This document shows, in pieces, positions 9,408-19,694 of a stretch of DNA of 64,000 nt. How positions within the stretch are numbered: the first letter of the stretch is position 1; each line of letters opens with the position of its first letter. Below the pieces are notes generated by a model, which was given only the letters and a program-made list of their open reading frames with translations, was not told where the DNA came from and ran no database searches. The stretch is taken from positions 2,037,501 through 2,101,500 of the forward strand of contig CP126204.1 of assembly GCA_030272155.1 (NCBI GenBank), read 5' to 3'. The translations under genes and the position numbers were made by a program. The DNA is from Tetradesmus obliquus. Taxonomy: Eukaryota; Chlorophyta; Chlorophyceae; Sphaeropleales; Scenedesmaceae.

Positions 9408-11016
9408 ATGTCTTGTAGTGAGGACAAACACGATAAACATTGCAACAATGACACGTGCAGTGGGGCGCCGCAGGTGACTCTGGTCGCTGCAGCTGTTGCG
9501 CTGTCAGCGCTGCTGCTGCTGCCCGGCTGCGTGCAAGGCATGCAGTGCAGGTCTGCCAGCGACTGCCGTGACGGCTCAAGGTAAGCGCTTTCGGGCTGCT
9601 GACAGCACGTCCACTATGTCTGTATGGGCCAAGCTTTGCCGGGCCGGCCTTCCATAGTAATGGGCCAAGCCCGCGGCAAGCTCACAACACCTATGAGCCA
9701 CCAGCGATCAGCCGTTAGCCGTTATTAGCACCAGTGCAGCTTCCATGCACATCCAAGCTGCTGTGTGCAACGACGCTCTCACCAAAGACCCTTCTACTGC
9801 CTTGGCGCCGCTGCAGGTGTGTCAGCGGCTGGTGCCTGAGCCCCCCTGGGTCCCACAGACGCCACTAGCCGCAACCTCCCGCTCAACATGTGACAATGTG
9901 CCACTGCACTTGGTGCTGTTTTGGTGTTGGCTGTGCGTGCAGGTGTGTCAGCGGCTGGCGCTTGAGTCCTGCCGCCCCCAGCAGCCCACCACCCGCTGCT
10001 GCTGCGCCACGCGCCCAGCCGCCAGGCCCTGCTGCACCAAACTCTGGCGGATCAGCTTTGAACGGTGAGCTGCTGCCAGCACAGTGTGCCTGCACAAGCT
10101 CGAACACTGGTACGTGTTTGTACAGCGTTTTTTTACCAGGGGACAGAACCTTACTGGCTCGCTACCACAGCTCAACTGAGCGAACCCAATTTCCGGGAGC
10201 GCGAACGGGAGTGTACAGCGCTGTGACAGCTGCACCACTCCGCGTCCCTGTGCATGCAACATGCCAGTCAAGCAAAACAGACGCAGCACTGCATGACAGG
10301 CCATACGCAACGTGTGTGTGCTTTCCAAGTGTTCAGTGACAGCTGTCACCAGTGGTGACAAGGGCTGGGGAGTAACAACCTTGATATTGAGCCACCAGCG
10401 GAGACCACTCCACAACAAACACTGCAGTGCATCTGCGTTCCACATTGTCAGGCGGCCAAGCCGCTGCTGAGTGCCTGCTGCTTGTGTGCCTGTGCAGACT
10501 GCAGCAAGCGTGGCACCTGTGGGGGGTCCTCCTGCAGGGCCCGCACCGACTGTGAGAATGGCCTGAGGTAAGCCAGCGACACCTCAGTGTAGCGGGAAAG
10601 ACTGACGCCTATGTAGCAATGTCATGCAACAGCACGCTACATCAGCCTGACAGCTGCTGCCAGCTGCATGTGTCCAACGCTGCTGGACTAAGCATCAGCT
10701 GCACCGTGAGAAGTAGCTTTTGTATCTGGGTACTTGCAGTGTGCTAGCCAAGCACAGTGTTGTGAAAGATCCAGGCCATTAGCTGGACTTGACTGTTGGC
10801 TTGGATGCTCAGCGCACCTGTCATGTTTGAGAAGAGCGTACAAGAGGATACGCACGCACCCTGATGCGAGACAGCCACTTGCGTGTTGCCTGCTGCCGCT
10901 GCTGTGCTGCTGCTGCTGTCTCTTTCTGCTGCCTCTGCCGCCTCCTGTGTCTGCTCAGGTGTGTCAGCGGCACCTGCACCAAGAACCGCCACCGCCGCCT
11001 GCAGGCAGCAGCATGA
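9408..11016 (+). CDS. small secreted cysteine-rich protein
   Basis: Exons 9408-9580, 9943-10064, 10498-10567 and 10959-11016 join in phase to about 140 residues. A hydrophobic stretch (VTLVAAAVALSALLLLPGC) ends near residue 41 and looks like a signal sequence, although about 22 polar residues precede it, so the start may be wrong. The mature part has two modules of the form CRxxxDCxxGxRCVSG, each split by a phase-2 intron at the same Arg codon. A Pro/Ala linker of about 35 residues separates them, followed by DCSKRGTCGGSSC. The protein ends KNRHRRLQAAA. No enzymatic function is visible. An extracellular or cell-wall role is inference. The repeated exon boundary implies an internal exon duplication. 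Confidence 0.6.
9817..9850 (+). repeat. copy of the Cys-rich gene exon 2 acceptor edge
   Basis: CTGCAG|GTGTGTCAGCGGCTGGTGCC repeats the real junction at 9943 (GTGTGTCAGCGGCTGGCGC). It reads CVSGWCLSPPG and then meets a stop. A related edge begins the last exon at 10959. Confidence 0.65.
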
Positions 11017-11727
11017 CAGCTGTGCTACAGCTTGCACCACCACCAGTGACTGCGCCCCTGCAACAGATGCAGGCACTGTCAGTGCTAACTATTCAGACAG
11101 TGGCCTAGCCCGCAACGATGACATGTGAAAAGCCGCCTCACTTTGTGGCAAGGCCGGGCCATGTGTGTTTTCCACAAGTGCCAAATGATGCCGCTAGTGG
11201 TGCTGATTGATGCTTGATGTATCTCGCGATTGTAATACTGTGTTGTGCATAGGTCATGCAAGCTGGACATTGCTGAAGCATGATATAGTTTGAAAGCAGC
11301 TTGATATTCTTGCAGATGGGGCCCAAGGTTGTACATGTACTGCATATGCAGGCCTTCAGCTGCAGTACAATTGTACTGCGCAAGCAGGCACAAGCCAAGT
11401 ATACTGACCACCCCTCGACCGATGATGCCGGCCAGAACCGTTTCACAAACTTGACACGTGTGCAGTTCAAGCGTGGGACTTAGCATGCATTGAAGGGTGT
11501 CGAGTGTGTGGTGTAGGGTTGTGTTAACCCAACTGACAGTGCTACATGCAACTACAGGTTGAGCAGCAAACTCTGCTATGGAGCTTGTTGCCAGCTACAT
11601 GTGGAACCGGTTACAGAACTAGTAGTTGCTTAAATTTCGCGCTGAACGTGTGCAGAACCTGCTGAGGGTCGTACTTTGAGCCCCAACGTGTAAATGCGAA
11701 TCGTGGCCGTTAAAACGGCACGATCGG
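11017..11727. other. intergenic, no gene recognised
   Basis: Short open frames only. AT-richer near 11590-11760, likely the upstream region of the next gene. Confidence 0.4.
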
Positions 11728-11967
11728 ATGCTGAGATACAGAAATAATACAATAAAAGCTTTTCAACAAAGGTATAGAGCATGTGACCATGGCGGCAGGC
11801 CCGTCGGCAGCAGCTGCAGGAGCAGCAGGTGCAAGAGCAGCAGCAGGACGTGCCATGTGCTCGCTGCTGCCCTGCCTAGCCATCCAGCAACCACCACCAG
11901 CCATGAATCGTCTGAGCAATCACATCCTCAGCAGCGCAGGCAACACAAAGCTAAGCTGCAGCGCCAG

Positions 11968-12021
<54 letters not shown>

Positions 12022-14375
12022 GCAGCAGAGCTGACTGCCGCTCGTGGCATGCCGCTGCTGCTGGGCCTGAAGCAGCTGCCTGCTGGTGCCCAAAGCTTGA
12101 TGGGGTGGCAGGTGCTGCTGTGCGGCAGCAACGAGGCAGTAGGCACAGTGGTGCAGGTGAGCCTTGAGCTGTAGCTGTCAAACCCCAGTCAAGACGTATC
12201 CCCCAAAACTCAACACCTTCCCAAGCCATATCATATGCACTTCAAAATGAGGACGGTGTTTGGTTTGGGATGGTGCAGGTGCAGCAGCTGCCCTCCTACC
12301 CGCTGCTGCGCGTGACCAAGCACAGCACGCTGCAGCCGTATGGCTTCAAGGGCAGGGAGGCGCACAGCATCCCGCTGGTGCCAGCCATTGCTGACGCGCT
12401 CTACCCCAGGCAGCGAGTGCTGCTCATCACGCCGCCGCCAGGTCAGTAAGAGACGGTATCGTCCCTTTTGTATCTAGGATCTTGCAAAGGTTCTGCATCC
12501 TGTGTAGCAGAGGAAGGCAGCAACGTGCAGTGGACTGCTAGCACATGGCTGAAGAGGCAGCACATTCCCTTAGGCCTGGCCTGCTGTCTTGCTTTGCCTG
12601 GGCTAAATCATGCTGAAGATGGCTTCTTAGTCACACATCACCTGAGCTGCTGCTCGTGTTGCCGTTGCTGCTTTGACAGTCTACATACAAACGTGTACGC
12701 ACATGCAATTGCATTGCTGCAACTGCTCGGCTGCTTCCCTGCAGACTGGTTGGGGGTTGAACAAGCCGGCATCTTGTAGTATCAAGTCCCTGAGGTAGTG
12801 CCCGTGGTAAGAATTCAGCTCTGAGAATTTGCTGCACCGTACTGCACTGTCCTGTCCTGCAGGCCTGTTAGACCTGGGCAGGCGGGAGCTGCTACTGTCT
12901 TTCCTGTCAACGGAGCTGCTGCAGTATGCGCCGCTGCTGCCGCACCCGGCAGGCGTGGCTGGGCAGCTGCTGACTGACGTGAGGTGAGCTGTGGCCCCTT
13001 TGCTGCTGGTATAACCAATCCTTTTAGGATAAAAGGTTTTGAATAGGTTTGATTATGCTGTACATCTACATCACTTTTGAGCTAGCTGATGTTGGACTGC
13101 AGCAAGTCATGATGAGTGGTGCTGTCCTGCGTGTGAACTTGCCGTACGTCATTGTGGTCATCATGCTGCTGCCTGCTTGCAATTGCTATGCACTGCCCAC
13201 CACCTGAAAGCAGCTAGCGTGTTGCCGGGTGCTGCTGTTGCGGCAGGTGCATGCCAACACGGCAGCAGCTGCTGGCTGCAGGCAGGCAGGACCTTGTGGG
13301 GCTCATCAACAAGGTTGGAGGCTTCACTGAGGTGTGTGCCGGCTGTTTCATTTTATGCGGCCGGTTGCTGCCCTCTGTGCGCTTGCATTACTGCATAGTA
13401 TGTCGTGTGTGATCAACAAGGTTGGAGGCTTCACTGAGGTGAGGGGTGGCTGTTTCATTTTATGCGGCCGGTTGCTGCCCTCTGTGCGATTGCAAGCACT
13501 ACATCGTATGTTGCTTTTGATCAACAAGGTTGGTGGCTTCACTGAGGTGCGCGGTGGCTGGCAGATGCTGAGGATTGCACCACCAGCTGCTGCTGTCTGT
13601 GAAAAGTGCAAAAACAGGGCAGGCGGGCAGGCATCTATTGTGTGCGCTCTAGGTCTCTGTTTGGCGCGCGGCTTTTTGGCGTGAATGCCAGGTGAATAAT
13701 GAATGGCCGCTGCTGCTGCTGCTGGCCTCTGCTGCACCGTCAGGCCGCGCTGCTACTGGGGCTGCGTGCCACGCGTCGGCCTGCTGGCTATTGGGACTCA
13801 CATGAGGTGATGGATGCAGAGATTAATGCATTTGTGGCAGGTGCGGGGCCTGCTGGCTATTGGGACTCACATGAGGTGATGGATGCAGAGATTAATGCAT
13901 TTGTGGCAGGTGCGGGGCCTGCTGGCTATTGGGACTCACATGAGGTGATGGATGCAGAGATTAATGCATTTGTGGCAGGTGCGGGGCCTGCTGGCTATTG
14001 GGACTCACATGAGGTGATGGATGCAGAGATTAATGCATTTGTGGCAGGTGCGGGGCCTGCTGGCTATTGGGGCTCACTTGAAGTGATGGATGCAGAGATT
14101 GATGCATTTGTGGCAGGTGCGGGGCCTGTGGCTATGTGTCAGCCTCACCAAAAACCACTTGCGACTTGCATGTGTACTGCTGCAGACCGCTGCAGCTGAG
14201 TTGATGGCTGCACGATGGTGTTGAGCCAGCTGTGTGGATGCTGTTGACAGATGCGGTGAGGTGAAACAGGCGGTTGGCGGCGGTGCCTGGGGTGGTCGCG
14301 CGCTGATGCATGTGTAGATGGTGACTGAGCTGTGTGGATGCGTCACGGCAGCAAACAGAGCACCTAACACTGCTG

Positions 14376-14412
<37 letters not shown>

Positions 14413-16576
14413 GTCACCCGGCTGACGGTCCCTTAGGCTGCTGGACTGCTCTGCCGCTTGACGATGAAGGAGAGGAGCAGCAGCAGCAGGATAGGCAGCT
14501 GGCTGCTACTGCTGGCAGTGATGCTGCTGCTGCTAATGGTGCTGATGTAGCAGTGCAGCACCGCCAGCCAGCGTACTACTACTACAACATGGTGGGTGGC
14601 AAAAATCAGTGCAGAACACGTAGTACTGATTATGGCGCTTGCAAAGGTGTGGGCTGATAGCACCACTGTGATACTACAGCTCTAGTACCAGTAGCACAAA
14701 CATCACGGCAGTGCATAGTGGTGTGGTGTGGTGCTGGTATGATGGCAGCTAAATGCCATGCAGCCGAGAAATCAACAGCAGAAGCTGACAGCTGCGCTTG
14801 ACGTCGGAGGTTTCACTTCTGCTGGCCACGCTGTCATGCTGGCTACATTATAGTGCAACCTGTACAACAGCAGCATGCTTTTAAGCTCAGGCTGCCAGCT
14901 ACAATTCGTGTGCCACTGTTCTGTGTGCATATGGCTTCTCTGCCAGCCAGGCCACCCGGAGCATCCTGTGGGAGCTGCCTGCTGCTGCACGGCCGCTGAT
15001 GCCCGCTGGATTACAAACAGCACAGCAGGATTCCGCAGCAGAGGCAGCAGCAGCAACAGCAGCAGGAGGTTCGGGGGATGCCAGCACTGCAAGACGTGCG
15101 ACACCGCCAGAAGCACAGGAAGAAGTTGAACACCTTGATCATGATGGTGAAGATGACTATGAAGATGACTATGAACTTGACAGTGAAGATAGTGAAGACG
15201 AGGATGAAGATGAAGATGCGGCTGATGAATATGAAGAAGCTGCCCTCGACAGGCAGCGCAGCATTGGCTTGGGCGCAGCTGCTGCTGCTGGTGTTGCTGC
15301 TGCTGGGCTCAGCAGCAGGGCAGTGCGCCGTGCGCTGCTGGCACTTGCAGGGGAGCGGGTGATGCCATCACAGAACAGCATCAAGTCAGGTGAGGACAAA
15401 AGATGCAGAGACATTTGGTTTACTTGTCGCATGCGCTGCCTGCTGCAGCTGGCGCTGCAAAACCTGCCATCGCCCTTTTCTGCTTAGTCCTTGCAACGAC
15501 GTGTTGCATGCTGTACATGTTTGTGATGCTGCAGCTGGCCGCTGGGACTTGCATGAAGCCATCACTGGTGCCGGCGGCTACAAGCACATCGGCCAGCTGC
15601 TGGGACGGCGGCCCTCCTGGCCTGTGCCACGAGACAATGGCGGTGCTAATTATGCAGCAGCAGCACTGATAACAAGCCTGCAAGAGCTTGGAGAGGCACT
15701 TGCTGCTGCTGCTGCTGATTGCGGTTGGGGTGCTGGGCAGATGCCAAGTGTGGCGCAGCTGAGGGAGGCGGGGCGGCAGGATCTCCTGCAGGTGAGCTGC
15801 TGCTGCTGCTGCTGCTGCTGCTGAGGGTGGCTGGGGAGCTGGGCAGATGCCGAGTGTGGCGCAGCGGAAGCAGTCTGGGCGGCATGACCTCCTGCAGGTG
15901 AGCTGCTGTCACTGCTTCTGCTGCTGCTATGGCCGCAGCTGCTGCTGCAGCTGCTACTGCTGCTGCTGCTGAGGGCGGCTGGGGAGCTGGGCAGATGCCG
16001 AGTGTGGCTCAGCTGAAGGCGGCGGGGCTGCAGGTGACATCTCTTGCAGGCAACATTGGGGGTGTTCTGTGTTGCTGTACGGCTGTTTGGTGTGGCCGGT
16101 ACACGGTACACTTTCGCACTACGGCAATGCGCTTCTGCAAGAACAGCTTGGTTTGGTGGTGGGGTTTGTACAGGCTGAGCTTGACGCACAAACTGCTTAA
16201 CCCTGCCCTCTCCAACCTCCCTGCCGCACACACTGAACTTGAAAGCGTATGCGCTGCTGTCCTGCCTCTGCGCATGCTGCGTGCTGTGCCGCAGTCGATC
16301 CTGCACCACGGCGGCCGCCATGCAGTAGCAGAGCAGCTGGGGTTGCACTGCAAGCGGGCAGCGCCTGGTGCAGCAGCTGGTGCTACAGCCGAGGAGCTTG
16401 CGCAGCAGCTGCTGCAGTTCATGATGCAGCACGCACCTGACGAGCTGGGGCTAGTAGGCAAGGACAGCAGCAGCAGCAGCAGCAGCAGCACAACATTGGA
16501 CAGCAGCAATGTGCCAAGTGCTTTGGTTGGCAGCAGTGCCGGTGACAGCAGCACCACGACTGCAGCTGACTGCAAA

Positions 16577-16616
<40 letters not shown>

Positions 16617-17326
16617 TAGGCAGGAGCAGGCTGGCCAAAGTACGGCAGGGGCGCAGCGCCTGGGGCCGCCTGCCCACACAGCGGCAGCTGGTGGCCGCTG
16701 GCCGGCCCGACCTGGCTGCTGGGCTGCAGAAGTTTGGCCATGAACGAATACGGCTGCTGCTGGGGCTGCCGCAGCCTACAAGGAAGCAGCTGCGCAAGGT
16801 GTGTAGGGTGGATTTGGAACAGAGATAGCGAGAAGAGGGGTGCAGTTGGCAGAAATTGTGGCCATTACCATGGGATTTGTCAGTTCCTTTTGACTCCTTC
16901 CCACCTGCGAGGGAAGTTGTTGGTGTGTCTCTATATGCCTGCTTTCCAGCGCCTGGTGCTGCAAAAAACATATAGATACTATCGTAGTACGTGGTCTTAA
17001 ATTCACTGTTTGACACTCAATGCATCTGCTGTGCCCTTGTTTGTGTGTGCCTGCAGGGTGTGCTGCGCTGGGAGGCAGTGGAGGCTGCTGTGAGGAGTGG
17101 CTGCCACAGTTTGTCAGCCATACTGGCACACATCAGCCAGCAGGCAGCTGCTGAGCAGCAGCAGCAGCACCAGCGGCAGCAAGAGCAACAGCAGCAGCAA
17201 GATCGGCAGCAGCAGCAGCCCCCTGAGCTGGTGAGGCGGGAGCATCTTGGACGCTGTCTGAAGGCATGGTGTGATGAGGGGCTGCTGGTCAAACCTTCCC
17301 GCGGCTGGTATGACCTGCCAGGCTGA
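11728..17326 (+). CDS. large protein with repeated AGRxDL/GG/LGL modules, function unknown
   Basis: Ten exons: 11728-12156, 12279-12441, 12863-12983, 13247-13331, 13744-14116, 14437-14591, 14951-15389, 15535-15791, 16295-16798 and 17057-17326. All phases close (931 residues). Across splice sites a motif recurs: MPTRQQLLAAGRQDLVGLIN..GGFTEAALLLGL..RRPAGYWD; MPSQNSIKSAGRWDLHEAI..GGYKHIGQLLGRRP; MPSVAQLREAGRQDLLQ|SILHHGGRHAVAEQLGL; and LPTQRQLVAAGRPDLAAGL. Similar modules occur in plant and algal plastid proteins, including starch-related PTST proteins as I recall them, so a plastid role is possible. There is also a poly-acidic stretch (exon 7) plus poly-Q and poly-S from (CAG)n. The first exon and start codon are the least certain; an internal ATG at 12049 is an alternative. 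A 69-bp in-frame tandem repeat lies in exon 5. Confidence 0.7.
13304..13546 (+). repeat. donor-edge copies of exon 4 (GGFTE)
   Basis: The real exon end at 13304-13331 (ATCAACAAGGTTGGAGGCTT..ACTGAG|GT) is repeated at 13411-13438 and 13519-13546, each again followed by GTG. Reading on through copy 1 meets a stop, so the copies are intronic. Confidence 0.85.
13778..14122 (+). repeat. five in-frame 69-bp tandem repeats within an exon
   Basis: Units start at 13778, 13847, 13916, 13985 and 14054. The first four look identical; the fifth has several substitutions. Each encodes 23 residues (AGYWDSHEVMDAEINAFVAG plus GP/A). Each ends GTGGCAG|GTGCGG, so every unit carries a possible donor and isoforms with one to five units are possible. 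Confidence 0.9.
15724..16033 (+). repeat. donor-edge copies of exon 8 (MPSVAQL module)
   Basis: The real exon end 15724-15791 (GGGCAGATGCCAAGTGTGGC..CTGCAG|GTGAGC) is repeated near 15829-15897 and 15975-16033, separated by (CTG)n tracts. The copies carry substitutions and start to lose the motif. Confidence 0.85.
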
Positions 17327-17722
17327 GCGCTGCTGAGTTCAAAAGGCCCTTAATGAGGGTATTTTTTATGGGGCTGACACGTATTGCTGTCTTATACGTC
17401 CTGCTTGTTGGGACCAGGGCCAGGCTAGCTAGGCACTCGCTCACCCCTGATCCCTTCTTGTGCCACCTCTGCGTGTTCACCTGATTGGTTTGGCGTTGTT
17501 TTTGCGTACAAGAGAACTAATCTACATTTAGTTGACTCTATTCATCGTTTAGTGTGCATGGTTGCTGCAGTGCTACCGCTATAGCGAAACCTACTCACAC
17601 CAGCTCGGACACCAATTGATGTGCCGACGTAGTTGGAGCTTGCTCGTGTGTCTAGATCGGACTCTTGCCAGCAGTGTGCAGAAGAAGCTGTGCTCACCTA
17701 CAAACCCACTCACGTCGCACTC
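17327..17722. other. intergenic, likely upstream region of the FIST gene
   Basis: CAG-poor, AT-richer segment, especially 17500-17620. No gene recognised. Confidence 0.45.
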
Positions 17723-19659
17723 ATGCTGCCCTCGCTGCAAGGAGAAGTCACATTCGGAACCATACACTCACAGTTCACCCCCAAAAGCCTATTGCATTCA
17801 GCAAGACGGCTCAGGCCGCATGTAGTGCGAGCTTCGCAGCAGCAGCAGTCCTCCACTGCTGTTCCGAGTGCTGCTGCCGCTGGCTCTTTCCAATGGAGCA
17901 GCAACGTCTCCCGACGCATCAATCTTGACCTGGCTATAGAGGAAGCAGTCGCTGGAGCGCTGAGCAGCAAAGCAGCTGGCTGGGAACCGGAGCTGGCAAT
18001 TGTCTTCCTGTCATCTGCTTATGTGGCAGAGTATGATCAGCTGGTGCAGCTGCTGCGGCAGAGGGTGCCATCGTTGAAGCATACCTTCGGGTCAACGGTG
18101 GGTTTGACCAAGCAGGCCATTTCACTCTATGCCGTGTTGCAGTGTCCTGCAAGAGAAAGCGCACTGCTGGGTCAGCCCAGCAACAGGACTGTTTCCAGGA
18201 CTCTGCATGCCTGTTTCTTAGCTGCTGCCGGCAGGTATAGAGTTGGCTTGATGTTGAACCTGTTACGTTACCTCTGTGTCAAAGCTTGGGTGCCTCAGCG
18301 TCTGCACCTGCAACCAGCCAACCTGTGTAGCGGCTTGCTGAAAAAGTACGCCACCGCTCCTGGCTAGTTTATAACCACCTGCATGCCTGCTCGCCTGCAG
18401 GGCTATGGAGTGATTGGCAGCACAGCAGAAGGCCCAGAAGAAATTGAGCATGCGCCCTCAGTCAGCATCACACTCGGGTCACTGCCGGGCGTAGACGTGC
18501 GCATCACACACGTCACAGCGCAGCAGCTGCCGGACGGAGGTGTGTAGCTACAAGTTGAAGGGTTGGGCAACAGCGTAGCGCAGAGTTGTGTGCATCCTGC
18601 AGCTGTTCTGTGTATGGTTATTGCCTGCGTGCTGAGCCGAGGCTAGGTCATGCAGCAGCCGTCATGCGGGCTTCAGTGAGCGCAGCTGGAGGGTCACACG
18701 TTTGTGAGGAACGTGGTTGGTTTGCGTGGTTGCCGGCATTCGCTTGCAGCAAAACTGGCAGGAAAGCATCTCACCACTTGTGATGCGACAATCGCAAGCC
18801 CTGGGCAGGGCTACAACCCATAACAGGCAGTGCACAGGCGCCAACGCACTGCAAACAGCAAGCATCACAGCACCGCCTGAACATGTTATTTGCTTTCCCG
18901 TGCTGCTGCAGATGCACCTCCCCAGGAGTGGGCGCAGCTGCTGGGTGTGCAGCTGCAGAGCACCCATCCCAGCAGCTTCATCCTGCTTGCTGACCCAGAG
19001 TTCTCAAAGCTGACAGAGCTTACAGCTGGCCTGGACTTTGCCTTTCCGGCAGCAAACAAAATCGGTGAGCATGGGTGGCTTGGGGTGCTTACGCGCAGCG
19101 GCGAGCGGCGCAATGTAGCAGTGGTTGCAGCTGTAGCAATGCTAGTAGGACAGCGGCGGGGCGTTGGCCATGCATGAGTAACAGCAGGTCCAGCGGATGG
19201 CAGCAGGCTGGGTGTACAGCTGCACAGCACCCACCCCAGCAGCTTCAGCTTGCTTGCTGACCCAGAGTTCACAAAGCTGACAGAGCTCACAGCAGGCCTG
19301 GACTTTGCCTTCCCAGCAGCAAACAAGATCGGTGAGGCAAGCCAACGATGAGACGGATGCAGCTGCTGCTGACTCTGAAGGGTAATATGCTGCAAGCAGC
19401 GGGTCGGGTGTTCACCCTGCAGTGGGTACTCCTGCAAGTGTAGCAATGGCAGCAGTTTTTGCCTGTACATGCTTTTGCCGCTGACAGCCACCCACCTACT
19501 GCTGCATGCTGCTGATGGCGTTGCATTTGACGTGAATCATTGTTCTTCTGTGTGGGTGTGCTGCACAGGCGGCCTTGTCAGTGCAGGCAAGCTGAGTCCT
19601 GCAAGAGCCATGTTTGCCTGGAGCCAGCAGCAGCAGCAGCAGCAACCAGAGCAACAACC

Positions 19660-19694
<35 letters not shown>

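Noticed and set aside
13699-14199. Stand-alone 166-residue repeat protein
   Set aside because: The frame is exon 5 of the larger gene. The N-terminal Cys/Trp run is intron, and the end is intron after the donor at 14117.
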